A DNA stretch of 64,000 nucleotides. Source: Hydrogenophilales bacterium 16-64-40 (GTDB lineage Bacteria > Pseudomonadota > Gammaproteobacteria > Burkholderiales > Thiobacillaceae). Where the stretch lies: NCBI GenBank assembly GCA_002256995.1, contig NCGX01000018.1, positions 36,057 through 100,056 on the forward strand, read 5' to 3'. Under the pieces are notes generated by a model. It made no database searches and was not told where the DNA came from. It saw only the letters and a list, made by a program, of their open reading frames with translations. Position numbers and translations under genes: made by a program. Numbering within the stretch: position 1 is the first letter of the stretch; each line of letters starts with the position of its first letter. Positions 25,762 to 35,554 of the stretch are shown in pieces.

Positions 25762-26626
25762 ACCTACAACTGACCGAAGACGGCAGGCTGCGCCACCTGC
25801 TCACCCTCGACGGCCTGCCGCGCGCGATCCTGACGCAGATTCTCGACACCGCCGAATCCTTCATGGACGTTGGCGAGCGCGAGGTGAAGAAAGTCCCGCT
25901 CTTGCGCGGCAAGTCGATCTTCAACCTGTTCTTCGAGCCGTCGACGCGCACCCGCACCACCTTCGAGATCGCCGCCAAGCGGCTGTCCGCCGACGTCGTC
26001 AACCTCAACATCGCCACTTCCAGCCAGACCAAGGGCGAGGCGATCCTGGACACTGTCGACAACCTCGCCGCGATGCACGCCGACATGTTCGTCGTGCGCC
26101 ACGGGCAGTCGGGGGCGGCGCATTTCATTGCGCGCCACGTCGCGCCGCATATTTCGGTGATCAACGCCGGCGACGGCCGCCATGCGCATCCGACGCAGGG
26201 CCTGTTGGACATGTTCACCATCCGCCGCTTCAAGGGCGAATTCCATAATCTGAAGTCCGCGTGATCGCCCCGAAGACCCTGCTTCCCACCGGGGTCGAGC
26301 AGATGGGGGTCCGGGTGTTCCACGACATGGAAGCGGGTCTCGCCGGCTGCGATGTGGTCATCATGCTGCGCCTGCAGAGCGAGCGCATGAAGGGTGCGCG
26401 GCTGCCTTCCGCGCAGGAATATTTCAAGTTCTTCGGCCTGACGGCGGAAAAGCTCGCGCTCGCCAAGCCGGATGCCATCGTCATGCACCCCGGCCCGATG
26501 AACCGAGGCGTGGAAATCGCCTCCGAAGTGGCCGACGGCCCGCAATCGGTGATCCTGCCGCAGGTGACTTACGGCATCGCGGTGCGGATGGCCGTAATGG
26601 CGATGCTGGCGGGGACGAACGCATGA
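25758..26626 (+). pseudogene. pyrB: Aspartate carbamoyltransferase with internal deletion and frameshift
   Basis: The first 166 codons (to FKGEFHNLK) give a normal ATCase N-half with the carbamoyl-phosphate loop [13 protein letters not shown] and [12 protein letters not shown]. The frame then stops at 26262-26264. The C-half resumes in another frame from [17 protein letters not shown] through the 121 codons to 26626 ([23 protein letters not shown]). Compared with the known family, about 28 residues of the VAIVGD...HSRVARS type are missing, with only 2 nt in their place, so about 82 nt are gone. GAAG at the junction may mark microhomology. The lost part contains active-site residues, so the gene as written is dead. 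Pyrimidine synthesis normally needs it, so check for a sequence error first. Confidence 0.88.
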
Positions 26627-27903
26627 AAATCCATATCAAGAACGGTCGCGTGATCGACCCGATGAGCGCGCGCGACGAAGTCGCCGATATCTATGTCGCT
26701 GCGGGTAAGATCGTCGGCAACGGCCACGCGCCGGCCGATTTCCACGCCAACCGCGTCATCGACGCGAGCGGCCTGATCGTCTGCCCCGGCCTGGTCGACC
26801 TGTCGGTGCGGCTGCGCGAACCCGGCTTCGAATACCGCGCCACGCTGGAATCGGAAATGCTCGCCGCCGCCGCCGGCGGCATCACCTCGCTCGCCTGCCC
26901 GCCCGACACCGACCCACCGCTCGACGAGCCGGGGCTGGTCGAGATGCTCAAGTTCCGCGCCAAAAACCTGCCCGGCCCGCGCGTCTACCCGATCGGCGCG
27001 CTGACGCAGAAGCTCGAAGGCAGCATGCTGACCGAGATGGCCGAGCTGACCGAGGCGGGCTGCCGCGCCTTCACCCAGGCCGACGCCCTGCCGGCCGACA
27101 CCCAGGTGTTGCTGCGCGCGATGGAGTACGCGTCAACCTTTGGCTTCAGCCTGTGGTTGCGGCCGCAGGATGCCTCGCTGGCGCGCGGCGGCGTCGCGCA
27201 CGACGGCGCCGTGGCTTCGCGTCTCGGCCTGCCCGGCATTCCCGCGCTGGCCGAAACGGTGGCGCTGGCCACGATTCTGCTGCTGGCGCGCGAAACCGGC
27301 GCCCGTATTCACCTTGCCCGGCTGTCGACCTACGAAGGCATCGCCATGGTGCGCGCCGCCAAGGCGCAGGGGCTGGCGGTCACCTGCGACGTCGCCAGCA
27401 CCCACGTTCACCTGTCGGAAAACGACCTCGTCAGCTTCGACTCGCACCTGCACCTGGTGCCGCCGCTGCGGAGCCTGCGCGACCGCGATGCCATCCGCGC
27501 GGCGCTGCGCGACGGTTCCATCGACGCACTGTGCTCCGACCACACCCCGGTCGACGAGGACGTGAAGCAGGTCCCGTTCGGCGAATCGACACCGGGCGCC
27601 TCCGGGGTCGAACTGCTGCTGCCGCTGACCCTGAAGTGGGCGCGCGAAATGGACGTTCCGCTGCTGCAGGCGATCGACCTGATTTCGTGGAAACCCGCGC
27701 AGATTCTGGGCGTGCCCGGCGGCAACCTGGCAGTCGGCAGCTGCGCCGACATCTGCATCTTCGACGAGACCGCCGAGTGGGTCGTCACCCCCAGGGCGCT
27801 GTCCAGCCAGGGCAACAACACGCCCTTCCTCAACCAGCCGATGCAGGGCCGGGTGCGCTACACGCTGATCGACGGCCATATCGACTTCGAAGCCCCGCTT
27901 TGA
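26623..27903 (+). CDS. pyrX: Non-catalytic dihydroorotase homologue (ATCase partner)
   Basis: 426 residues of the dihydroorotase family. The metal-binding HxH that should follow GLVD is replaced: the sequence reads [13 protein letters not shown]. This is the hallmark of pseudo-dihydroorotase (PyrX or PyrC'), which in Pseudomonas-type ATCase forms a dodecamer with PyrB and has no hydrolase activity. The start overlaps the pyrB stop by 4 nt. A catalytic PyrC must be encoded elsewhere. It is intact while its partner PyrB is broken in this sequence. Confidence 0.9.
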   Translation: MKIHIKNGRVIDPMSARDEVADIYVAAGKIVGNGHAPADFHANRVIDASGLIVCPGLVDLSVRLREPGFEYRATLESEMLAAAAGGITSLACPPDTDPPLDEPGLVEMLKFRAKNLPGPRVYPIGALTQKLEGSMLTEMAELTEAGCRAFTQADALPADTQVLLRAMEYASTFGFSLWLRPQDASLARGGVAHDGAVASRLGLPGIPALAETVALATILLLARETGARIHLARLSTYEGIAMVRAAKAQGLAVTCDVASTHVHLSENDLVSFDSHLHLVPPLRSLRDRDAIRAALRDGSIDALCSDHTPVDEDVKQVPFGESTPGASGVELLLPLTLKWAREMDVPLLQAIDLISWKPAQILGVPGGNLAVGSCADICIFDETAEWVVTPRALSSQGNNTPFLNQPMQGRVRYTLIDGHIDFEAPL

Positions 27904-29441
27904 CCGCCGTTCAGTCATCCGTGGCGGCTACCCTTCCCGCCGTGCGCCGTCTGTCCTCTCCCCTGCTGCTCGCCAGCCTGAGCGCCGGCGCACTGGCCGT
28001 CGCCGGCTTCGCCCCGCTCGGCCTCTGGCCCTTGCCGATGCTGAGCCTGGCCGTGCTGTTCGCGCTGCTGGCCCGCACCGCGTCGAAGCGCGCCGGCTTT
28101 CTCGTCGGCCTGGTCTGGGGATGGGGCTTCTTCATTGCCGGCGTGAGCTGGGTGTTCGTCAGCCTGTCGGTGTACGGCGGCATGGCGACGTGGCTGGCGG
28201 CGCTCGCGACCTTCCTGTTCTGCACCGTGCTGGCGCTGTTCCCGGCCGCGGTCGGCGCACTGCAGGCGCGCTGGTCCGCCTCGCCTGCCTGGCGTCTGCT
28301 GCTGGTGATGCCGCTCGCCTGGGGCGCGACGGAATGGGTGCGCGGCTGGTTGTTCACCGGCTTCCCGTGGCTGGTGGCGGGCTATTCGCAGGTGCCTGCG
28401 AGCCCGCTGGCGGGGTATGCGCCGCTGGTCGGCGTGTATGGCGTGTCGTATCTTTTGGCGCTGATCGCGGCCCTGCTGGCATGGAGCGTGACGACACGCA
28501 GTCGGCTGGTGCTGCGCATCTGGGCCGTGGTGGCGATCATGGCGCTGGGGGTCGGCGGCCAAGCCTTGCGCGACGTCGACTGGACCACGCCGGAGGGCGC
28601 CCCGACCACGGTCGCGCTGCTGCAGGGCAATATCCCGCAGGACATGAAATGGCAGCCGGAAACAGCCCAGGCCACGCTGGCGACCTACGCGCGCATGGCC
28701 ACGGCCTCGCCCGCGCAACTGATCGTGCTGCCGGAAACCGCGCTGCCGCTGTTTGAATCCGAACTGCCCGATTCGTATCGCGAAGGGCTTGCGGCGCTGG
28801 GCCGGCAAAACGGCGGCGACGTCCTGACCGGGCTGCCCACGGGATCGCCCGCGGGCGCCTACTACAACAGCGTCATCAGCGTCGGCGCTGCGGCCAGCCA
28901 GCGCTACCATAAAGTGCATCTGGTGCCGTTCGGCGAATACATTCCGCTGAAGGCAGTATGGGGCTGGGTGATCGAAGTGCTGCACATCCCGCTGTCGGAC
29001 TTTGCGCGCGGCGCCGTCGGCCAGCGCCCGCTCGCCATCGGCGGCCAGCGGGTGGCTGCCAATATCTGTTACGAGGATGCTTTCGGGGAAGAGATCATCC
29101 GCCAGTTGCCCGAGGCGAGCGTGCTGGTGAACGTGAGCAACCTGGCGTGGTTCGGCGATTCGTTCGCGCCCTGGCAGCACGCGCAACTGTCGCAGATGCG
29201 CGCGCTGGAAACCGGGCGCATGATGCTGCGCTCAACCAATACCGGCGTCACCGCGATCATCGATGCGAAAGGCCGGATGCTGGCCAGCCTGCCGCCTTTC
29301 ACCGCCGGCAGCCTGTCCGGCGAGATCCAGGGCTATGCGGGCAGCACGCCCTATGTGCGCTGGGGCAATGCGCCGGTGCTGGCGCTGTGGGGCGTGCTCG
29401 GTGTGGGGTGGCTGGCGGCTGCGCTCAGGCGGCGGCCTTGA
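27900..29441 (+). CDS. lnt: Apolipoprotein N-acyltransferase
   Basis: About 513 residues if TTG 27900 (overlapping the pyrX stop) is the start; GTG 27921 is an alternative. Six or so hydrophobic segments precede a nitrilase-type domain with the catalytic triad positions: E in VLPETALPLF, K in YHKVHLVPFGEY and C in ANICYEDAF. It transfers a fatty acid to the N-terminal cysteine of lipoproteins in the inner membrane. The 3' end overlaps the convergent diguanylate cyclase gene by 17 bp. Confidence 0.92.
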   Translation: MTAVQSSVAATLPAVRRLSSPLLLASLSAGALAVAGFAPLGLWPLPMLSLAVLFALLARTASKRAGFLVGLVWGWGFFIAGVSWVFVSLSVYGGMATWLAALATFLFCTVLALFPAAVGALQARWSASPAWRLLLVMPLAWGATEWVRGWLFTGFPWLVAGYSQVPASPLAGYAPLVGVYGVSYLLALIAALLAWSVTTRSRLVLRIWAVVAIMALGVGGQALRDVDWTTPEGAPTTVALLQGNIPQDMKWQPETAQATLATYARMATASPAQLIVLPETALPLFESELPDSYREGLAALGRQNGGDVLTGLPTGSPAGAYYNSVISVGAAASQRYHKVHLVPFGEYIPLKAVWGWVIEVLHIPLSDFARGAVGQRPLAIGGQRVAANICYEDAFGEEIIRQLPEASVLVNVSNLAWFGDSFAPWQHAQLSQMRALETGRMMLRSTNTGVTAIIDAKGRMLASLPPFTAGSLSGEIQGYAGSTPYVRWGNAPVLALWGVLGVGWLAAALRRRP

Positions 29442-30873
29442 CCCGCGTGGCGTTGCGGCCGCCGCGCTTGGCTTCCAGCAAGGCGGCGTCGGCGCGCGCC
29501 AGCGCCTCGTTTTCGCCCTTGTCGTCGCGGCTGTATTCGGACAGGCCGCCGCTCCACGACAGCTTCTGCGTCACGCCGGGGATGAGATCAACGCTTTCCG
29601 GCATCTTGGCGCGCAGGCGCTCGGCCAGTTCCTGCGCGCGTTCCAGCGGGGTGAAGGGAAACAGCACGCAGAATTCATCGCCGCCCAGGCGGGCGATGAA
29701 GTCGCTGTTGCGCAGGCAATGTTTCAGCGCATCGCCGAACTTGATGATGAGCTGATCGCCCGCTTCGTGGCCGAAGGTGTCGTTGACCTGCTTGAAGTTG
29801 TCGATGTCGAGAATCAGCAGGCTGTGCGACCAGCCGTCCTTCAGGCTGGCGAACAGCTCCTTCTGCTTTTCGTCGAAACTGCGCCGGTTGTTGACCTGCG
29901 ACAGGTGATCCATCCGCGCCTGCGTGGTCACTTCCTTCTGCCGCCCCACCATCACCTTGCCGAGTTTCAGCATGGTCTCGAGCGGCGGCTTGAACTCCTC
30001 GAGGCTGACCGGATACTCGGCACGCAACCGCTGCTGGCGCAGGTCGTTGGTGAACTTCACCAGCGTGCGCAGGCTGTCGGTGACCCGGTTGCGCACCGAC
30101 AGAACAGTCGCCATCACCAGAATCGCGATCACCAGGCTGGCCACCAGCCAGCCCAGCAGGTAGGGCGCCACGCGTTCGACCACCGGCGTGACGGGCCGCC
30201 ACACCGCGATCTGCCACGGCGTTCCGGCCAGCGCGATCAGGGTGGGTTGAGCATGCCGCTTGATCACCTGATTGCCACGCCGCATCAGCACCATGGACGC
30301 ATCGCTCGCCTGGACTTGCTGTAATTCGGCGTAAGCGGCCGCGTCCGGCAGGGGCAGGGTGTCAAACAGGGACTGCAGCTGGGGCACGCTTTGCTCGACG
30401 ATGACAAAGCCGAGCCGCGTGCCGTCGCTGTCCACCACAGGATGCGACAAGGACAGATTGAAGGTGGCGGTGGCGGTCGCCCCGGTGCCGTTGCCCCCGG
30501 CACCGGCCAGCAGCCGCCGGGTGTCGCCCGGCAGAAAGCCCGGCAATAGCTGATTCTGCTCGGCCGTGACGAACAGCACGGTGGCGTCCTGATTGAGGGC
30601 GTGCAGGTTGGCGGCCTGCGCCTGGCACACCGCCGGCGCGGCGCTGACAAAGCACGCCAGCGTCTGCGGATGGGCGGCGATCTGCGCGGCGCTGCGGCGC
30701 AGGGCATCGGCCAGGAACTCGATCTGCGCCGCCATCACGGGCTTGTCGAATTCTTCCGGCAGCGGCAGCGCTTGCGGCCGCGACAGGTAAAACGCAGCCG
30801 TGCCGAGTCCTGCCAGCAAAACCAGGGCTGTGGTCAGGATCAGACCAAACCGCAATATGGACGTGTGGGGCAT
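29425..30873 (-). CDS. Membrane-anchored diguanylate cyclase
   Basis: 482 residues. An N-terminal membrane segment (about 10-30), a ~200-residue periplasmic sensor region of Cache-like layout (variable helix, then SHPVVDSDGTRLGFVIVEQS), a second membrane segment (about 236-260) and a C-terminal GGDEF domain (LDIDNFKQVNDTFGHEAGD; intact RLGGDEFCVLF). It makes cyclic-di-GMP in response to an external signal. No product-inhibition RxxD is clear just upstream of GGDEF. It ends inside lnt on the opposite strand. Confidence 0.9.
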   Translation of the reverse strand: MPHTSILRFGLILTTALVLLAGLGTAAFYLSRPQALPLPEEFDKPVMAAQIEFLADALRRSAAQIAAHPQTLACFVSAAPAVCQAQAANLHALNQDATVLFVTAEQNQLLPGFLPGDTRRLLAGAGGNGTGATATATFNLSLSHPVVDSDGTRLGFVIVEQSVPQLQSLFDTLPLPDAAAYAELQQVQASDASMVLMRRGNQVIKRHAQPTLIALAGTPWQIAVWRPVTPVVERVAPYLLGWLVASLVIAILVMATVLSVRNRVTDSLRTLVKFTNDLRQQRLRAEYPVSLEEFKPPLETMLKLGKVMVGRQKEVTTQARMDHLSQVNNRRSFDEKQKELFASLKDGWSHSLLILDIDNFKQVNDTFGHEAGDQLIIKFGDALKHCLRNSDFIARLGGDEFCVLFPFTPLERAQELAERLRAKMPESVDLIPGVTQKLSWSGGLSEYSRDDKGENEALARADAALLEAKRGGRNATRVKAAA

Positions 30874-30994
30874 GACGTATGCGCCAGCGCTAACCTCTTA
30901 TGTTTATTGTCTCCGCAATGGCCTGCCACCGATTCCTGCCCGGAAAGCCTGCCAACATGGCGCTGTACCCAGCAAATTCCATGCCCCAACGTAG

Positions 30995-31026
30995 CCGCAC
31001 CCGGCAGGCTGGCCTGCCGGGTGCGG
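30995..31026. other. Perfect 14-bp stem-loop downstream of dut
   Basis: CCGCACCCGGCAGG pairs with its reverse complement across CTGG. It lies just after the dut stop on the minus strand but lacks a T-run, so it is a weak terminator candidate or an mRNA 3'-end stabiliser. The same stretch is the 5' side of the divergent region before the diguanylate cyclase. Confidence 0.6.
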
Positions 31027-31055
31027 TGTACATCCCCGTGTAAAGGAATCCGACG

Positions 31056-31502
31056 CTACTGGCGGCCGGTGCTGCCGAATCCGCCCTCGCCGCGCCGGCT
31101 CACTTCAAAATCGTCCACTATATTGAACTCGGCCTGAACCACCGGCACGATGACGAGCTGCGCCAGACGCTCCATCGGCGTGAGTTCGAATGCCTGCTGG
31201 CCGCGGTTCCAGGCGGACACCATGAGCTGGCCTTGATAATCCGAGTCGATCAGCCCCACCAGGTTGCCCAGCACGATACCGTGCTTGTGGCCGAGACCGG
31301 AGCGCGGCAGGATCAGCGCGGCATAGCCGGGGTCGGCCAGGTGGATGGCCATGCCCGTTGGAATCAGTTGGGTTTCGCCCGGCGCTAGTACGATCGGACC
31401 ATCGATGCAGGCACGCAAATCGAGTCCGGCAGCGCCCGTCGTGGCGTAATGCGGCAGCTGGTCGCGCAGGCGGGCGTCGAGAATCTTCACATCCATCTTC
31501 AT
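31056..31502 (-). CDS. dut: dUTP diphosphatase
   Basis: 148 residues. The five trimeric dUTPase motifs are present: [38 protein letters not shown] (motif 4 region) and the C-terminal [11 protein letters not shown] arm. It hydrolyses dUTP to dUMP and pyrophosphate, keeping uracil out of DNA. Starts ATG 31502 or 31496 are both possible. It follows coaBC by 16 nt in the usual order and is probably cotranscribed. Confidence 0.96.
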   Translation of the reverse strand: MKMDVKILDARLRDQLPHYATTGAAGLDLRACIDGPIVLAPGETQLIPTGMAIHLADPGYAALILPRSGLGHKHGIVLGNLVGLIDSDYQGQLMVSAWNRGQQAFELTPMERLAQLVIVPVVQAEFNIVDDFEVSRRGEGGFGSTGRQ

Positions 31503-31518
31503 TTTCGTCGGGATCTCG

Positions 31519-32697
31519 TCAGTTCAGGTGATTAACAAGGTGGCGGATCAAGGCGCGCGCCTGGATCAACTTGTCGGCGCGCGGCAGCCGGTGCTGGCCC
31601 CGGTCATCGAACAGCACCAGCTCGGCCGTATCCTGGCCGAGCGTGTCCTGCGCCAGGTTGCCGACCAGGAGCGGTAGTTTCTTTTTCAGGCGCTTGGCTT
31701 CGGCCTGCTCGGCCAGGCGCTCGGTCTCGGCGGCAAAGCCCACGCAAAAGGGCGCATGCGGCAAGGCCGCGACCTCGGCCAGGATGTCGGGGTTGGCAAC
31801 CAGCTGCAGCGTCATGGCGTCCGTGCTTTTCTTGATTTTCTGCGCCGCCGCCACATCCACCCGATAGTCGGCTACCGCCGCCACCGCGATGAAGACATCG
31901 GCGGGCAATTCCGCGAGCACCGCGCGGCGCATGTCGGCCGCGCTTTGCACGTCGATGCGGCGCGCTCCCGCAGGCGTGGCGAGACAGGTCGGTCCCGACA
32001 CCAGGCACACCTCGGCGCCCGCCTCGGCCGCAGCCTGCGCCACTGCATAGCCCATTTTGCCCGAACTCAGATTGGTCAGGCCGCGCACCGGGTCAATCGC
32101 CTCGAAGGTGGGGCCGGCGGTGATCAGCACCCGTTTTCCAGCCAGCGGGCCGGCGCCCAAGAGGCCAGGCAGCGCCGCCACAATATCGGCCGGCTCCAGC
32201 ATCCGCCCCAGGCCGGTTTCGCCGCACGCCTGCTCGCCCGCGGCCGGCCCCAGCAGGCTCACGCCGTCAACCTGCAGTTGTTCCAGGTTGCGCCGGGTCG
32301 GTGCGGCCGACCACATTTCGCGGTTCATCGCGGGCGCGACGGCCAGTTTGCAGGCGCGCGCGAGGCACAGGGTCGATAGCAGGTCGTCGGCGCGGCCGTG
32401 CGCAAGCTTGGCCAGGAAATCGGCGGAAGCCGGCGCGACCAGCAACAGGTCGGCCTCGCGCGAAAGATGGATGTGTTCCATGCCGTCGCCGCTGGCGGCG
32501 TCCCACAGGGACGTCAGCACCGGCTTGCCGGACAGGGCCTGGAAGGTCAGCGGGCCGATGAACTGCTGCGCGGCAGCGGTCATCACCACCCGCACATCGG
32601 CGCCGGCCTTGATCAACAGGCGACACAATTCCGCCGCCTTGTAGGCGGCGATGCCGCCGGTCACGCCCAGGATGATTTTTTTGTTTGCAAGCGACAC
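31519..32697 (-). CDS. coaBC: Bifunctional phosphopantothenoylcysteine synthetase/decarboxylase
   Basis: 392 residues from GTG 32697, whose product begins [24 protein letters not shown], matching the family's usual N-terminus. An ATG at 32736 would add 13 residues but would leave little room for the divergent radC promoter. The CoaC part has the flavin-binding region and PAMNREMW. The CoaB part has [31 protein letters not shown] and NPDILAEV. The enzyme makes 4'-phosphopantetheine for coenzyme A in the cytoplasm. Confidence 0.94.
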   Translation of the reverse strand: MSLANKKIILGVTGGIAAYKAAELCRLLIKAGADVRVVMTAAAQQFIGPLTFQALSGKPVLTSLWDAASGDGMEHIHLSREADLLLVAPASADFLAKLAHGRADDLLSTLCLARACKLAVAPAMNREMWSAAPTRRNLEQLQVDGVSLLGPAAGEQACGETGLGRMLEPADIVAALPGLLGAGPLAGKRVLITAGPTFEAIDPVRGLTNLSSGKMGYAVAQAAAEAGAEVCLVSGPTCLATPAGARRIDVQSAADMRRAVLAELPADVFIAVAAVADYRVDVAAAQKIKKSTDAMTLQLVANPDILAEVAALPHAPFCVGFAAETERLAEQAEAKRLKKKLPLLVGNLAQDTLGQDTAELVLFDDRGQHRLPRADKLIQARALIRHLVNHLN

Positions 32698-32755
32698 GGC
32701 TTCGGTTCCCGGCGCATTTCCATGAATAATGGCCACATTCTACAGGGAGACAGGC

Positions 32756-33430
32756 ATGGCGATCCGCGACTGGCCGGAGGACGCGCGTCCGCGCGAGAAG
32801 CTGCTGAAACAGGGCGCCGCCGTACTGAGCGACGCCGAATTGGTGGCGGTCTTCCTGCGCACCGGCATGGTCGGCAAAAGTGCGGTCGATCTGGGGCGCG
32901 ACCTGATCGCCCGCTTCGGCGGCTTGGGCGGACTGTGCCGGGCCGACAGAAAGTCAGCCTGTGCGGCGCCCGGCGTCGGCGAGGCCAAGTTCGCGTTGTT
33001 GCAGGCCGTGATGGAGATGGCGCGGCGCACCCTGGCCGAGGACATGCAGGCGAGCGACGCGCTGACTTCCCCCACCGCCGTGCGCGACTACCTGCGGCTG
33101 ATTCTGCGCGGCAAGGAATATGAAGTGTTCTGCTGCGTGTTTCTTGACGCGCAAAACCGGGTGATTGCGGTGGAGGAGCTGTTCCGCGGCACGCTGACGC
33201 AAACCAGCGTCTACCCGCGCGAGATCATCAAGCGCGCGCTGGCACACAACGCCGCCGCGCTGATACTGGCGCACAACCATCCGAGCGGGGTGGCCGAACC
33301 CAGCCAGGCCGACCGCACCCTCACCCGCCGATTGGCGGATGCGCTGGCACTGGTCGACGTGCGCGTGCTCGACCATTTCATCGTCGCGGGCGCGTCCTCG
33401 CTGTCGTTCATGGAGTCCGGCCAACTCTGA
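32756..33430 (+). CDS. radC: RadC-family JAMM/MPN-domain protein
   Basis: 224 residues from ATG 32756, with AGGGAGA at 32744-32750. It has an N-terminal helix-hairpin-helix-like part and a C-terminal MPN domain with [17 protein letters not shown] and a downstream aspartate of the JAMM zinc site. Long thought to be a repair protein, its true role is uncertain. It is divergent from coaBC and precedes the ribosomal protein genes, the common proteobacterial order. Confidence 0.93.
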   Translation: MAIRDWPEDARPREKLLKQGAAVLSDAELVAVFLRTGMVGKSAVDLGRDLIARFGGLGGLCRADRKSACAAPGVGEAKFALLQAVMEMARRTLAEDMQASDALTSPTAVRDYLRLILRGKEYEVFCCVFLDAQNRVIAVEELFRGTLTQTSVYPREIIKRALAHNAAALILAHNHPSGVAEPSQADRTLTRRLADALALVDVRVLDHFIVAGASSLSFMESGQL

Positions 33431-33443
33431 ATTGACGCCGAAC

Positions 33444-33473
33444 TTGCCTCGCACTTGCAAGCTGTGATATAAA
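33444..33473 (+). promoter_or_regulatory. Candidate sigma-70 promoter for rpmB-rpmG
   Basis: TTGCCT (33444-33449) and TATAAA (33468-33473) are separated by 18 nt, about 80 nt upstream of the rpmB ATG. The GC-rich background makes the TATAAA notable. No other good pair was seen in this 122-bp gap. Confidence 0.45.
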
Positions 33474-33552
33474 TCGCGGTTCTCGGGTTGGCCCCCATTG
33501 CTAGCCCGGCTAGTTAACCCGCATTGTTAACCCTCAATTTTGGAGCAGCGTC

Positions 33553-33789
33553 ATGGCTCGCGTATGTGTCGTTACGGGCAAGAAGCCCATGGTCGGAAAC
33601 AACGTTTCCCACGCCAACAATAGAACCAAACGGCGTTTTCTGCCGAACCTGCAATACCGCCGGTTCTGGGTCGAGAGCGAGAACCGCTGGATCCGTCTGC
33701 GTTTGTCCACGGCTGCCCTGCGCACCATCGACAAGAACGGCATTGACGCCATTCTGGTTGACCTGCGCGCTCGCGGCGTCGCCGTTTAA
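33553..33789 (+). CDS. rpmB: Ribosomal protein bL28
   Basis: 78 residues: [20 protein letters not shown], then [14 protein letters not shown] and a basic C-terminal half ending LRARGVAV, as in bL28. TTGGAG precedes the start. It binds the large ribosomal subunit and is cotranscribed with rpmG 11 nt later. Confidence 0.97.
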   Translation: MARVCVVTGKKPMVGNNVSHANNRTKRRFLPNLQYRRFWVESENRWIRLRLSTAALRTIDKNGIDAILVDLRARGVAV

Positions 33790-33800
33790 GGAGAACTCTC

Positions 33801-33968
33801 ATGGCTAAAGGCGGACGCGAAAAGATCAAGCTGGAGTCCACTGCGGGCACCGGTCACTTCTACACCACCACCAAGAACAAGAAGACCATGCCCGAGAAGA
33901 TGGAGATCAGCAAGTTCGATCCCAAGGCTCGCAAGCATGTGATGTACAAGGAAACCAAGCTGAAGTAA
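33801..33968 (+). CDS. rpmG: Ribosomal protein bL33
   Basis: 55 residues, [20 protein letters not shown]... ending [24 protein letters not shown] and [10 protein letters not shown] are typical. It lacks zinc cysteines, so it is the C-minus form of L33. The AAGGAG site overlaps the rpmB stop. Two hairpins follow. Confidence 0.97.
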   Translation: MAKGGREKIKLESTAGTGHFYTTTKNKKTMPEKMEISKFDPKARKHVMYKETKLK

Positions 33969-33984
33969 TCCAGCTGGTTGACCA

Positions 33985-34016
33985 ACAAAAAACCCGCCAG
34001 TTGGCGGGTTTTTTGT
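33985..34016. terminator. Rho-independent terminator after rpmG
   Basis: ACAAAAAACCCGCC-AGTT-GGCGGGTTTTTTGT: a GC-rich stem with an extended A/T-rich base and T-run, 16 nt past the rpmG stop. Confidence 0.93.
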
Positions 34017-34024
34017 TATCCAGC

Positions 34025-34045
34025 CCCGCCGGATAGCGGGTTTTT
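34025..34045 (+). terminator. Second terminator hairpin after rpmG
   Basis: CCCGC-CGGATA-GCGGG followed by TTTTT. It sits directly after the first terminator and looks like a backup. Confidence 0.65.
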
Positions 34046-34092
34046 GTTGGGAGCATCATGCAGCGGGCGGCCTGCCGGCCGCCCGGCGCTAC

Positions 34093-35265
34093 TCAGGCAT
34101 AACGGCGGAGGCGAACCGAGAATTCCTTTAGCGACTGGATACCGCTGTCTTCGGCGCGGCGGCACCAGGCCTGCAGCTGCTCCAGCAGCTGCTCGCGGCT
34201 GGCGGTGGAGCGGCTCCAGATGGCGGCTAGCTCCTGTCGCATCCGATACACGGTTTGCAGGCGCTCGCTCTTGCCCAGGAGGGTGTCGAGTTCGGCCTTG
34301 TCCGAGGCGGCGAGCTGGGCAGGTTCCTTCTGCAGCCAGCGGCGGAAGCTGTTGAAATTCCAATTCTGCGGCAGATTCGCACCGGCCTTCAGCTTGGCGA
34401 TCTCGGCCATGCTGTCCGCGCGCACGCTTTTCACGAAGCGCGTCATCACGTCATAGCGATGGGTGATGACGGCCTGCAGCGTGTCCAGATCGCACAGCGG
34501 CTTGGCGGGCTGCCATTTGACCGTCGGCGCCACTTTACGGACGGTAGCCAGACCGACGTAGGTCATCAGCTTGATGTACATCCAGCCGATGTCGAACTCG
34601 TACCACTTATTCGACAGCCGCGCCGAGGTGCCGTAGGCGTGGTGGTTGTTGTGGAGCTCTTCGCCGCCGATGAGGATGCCCCATGGCAGGATGTTGGTGC
34701 TGGCATCCTCGCTGGCGAAGTTGCGATAGCCCCAGTAATGGCCGACGCCGTTGATGATGCCGGCGGCCGTGACGGGAATCCACGCCATTTGCACCGCCCA
34801 GATGGTCAGGCCGAGCGGGCCGAACAGGGCGATATTGATCGCCATCATCAGCCAGACGCCGGCGGCCGAGTGACGGCTGTAGACGTTGCGCTCGATCCAG
34901 TCGTCGGGCGTGCCGTGGCCGTATTTTTCCAGCGTCTCGGCCACTTTGGCCTCGGCGCGGTACAGCTCGGAACCTTCCCAGAAAACCTTCTTGAGGCCGC
35001 GCGTCTGCGGGCTGTGCGGGTCTTCGGGCGTTTCGCACTTGGCGTGATGCTTGCGATGGACGGCGACCCATTCCTTGGTGACCATGCCGCTGGTAAGCCA
35101 TAGCCAGAAACGGAAGAAGTGGCTGACGATGGGGTGCAGGTCGACGGCGCGGTGCGCCTGCGAACGGTGAAGGAAGATGGTGACGGCGGCAATGGTGACG
35201 TGGGTGAGGCCTAGGGCCACCACCACATAACCCCACCAAGGTAGATCAATCAAGCCAAGTTGCAT
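34093..35265 (-). CDS. Acyl-lipid/acyl-CoA delta-9-type fatty acid desaturase
   Basis: 390 residues. The three histidine boxes of membrane di-iron desaturases are present: HRSQAHR, HRKHHAKC and HNNHHAYG. Four membrane segments surround them. The C-terminal ~120 residues form a helical extension that is longer than usual. It introduces a double bond into membrane fatty acyl chains using oxygen, so the cell is at least partly aerobic. The electron donor is not adjacent. The FadL gene lies upstream across a 289-bp gap in which I see no clear element. Confidence 0.9.
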   Translation of the reverse strand: MQLGLIDLPWWGYVVVALGLTHVTIAAVTIFLHRSQAHRAVDLHPIVSHFFRFWLWLTSGMVTKEWVAVHRKHHAKCETPEDPHSPQTRGLKKVFWEGSELYRAEAKVAETLEKYGHGTPDDWIERNVYSRHSAAGVWLMMAINIALFGPLGLTIWAVQMAWIPVTAAGIINGVGHYWGYRNFASEDASTNILPWGILIGGEELHNNHHAYGTSARLSNKWYEFDIGWMYIKLMTYVGLATVRKVAPTVKWQPAKPLCDLDTLQAVITHRYDVMTRFVKSVRADSMAEIAKLKAGANLPQNWNFNSFRRWLQKEPAQLAASDKAELDTLLGKSERLQTVYRMRQELAAIWSRSTASREQLLEQLQAWCRRAEDSGIQSLKEFSVRLRRYA

Positions 35266-35554
35266 TATTCAGGTTCCAAAAAAAGGACAATTTCATCCGG
35301 CAATGTACAAACAAAACCTATAAAAATCAATGAATATTCGCGCGTGAGCGGGCGGACAAGGCCACATGCGGCACCCCGCGCGATGGAAAGCCCATCCTGC
35401 CCTCGACAAGCCTGAAAATCCGCCGGACTGACAAGTGAATCGGTGTGCGGGATAGATGACTGCTCAATTGGATCGCGCCCCACGACGGCAGTTCCGGGAG
35501 ACGCTCTTGATTTCTGCGCACTCCCGGCAGGTTGTCGAAGGGAGCTGGGCCAGG

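Noticed and set aside
27153-27899. Upstream extension of lnt through pyrX in another frame
   Set aside because: The arginine- and alanine-rich translation is a shadow of pyrX. Conserved Lnt sequence begins only after 27900.
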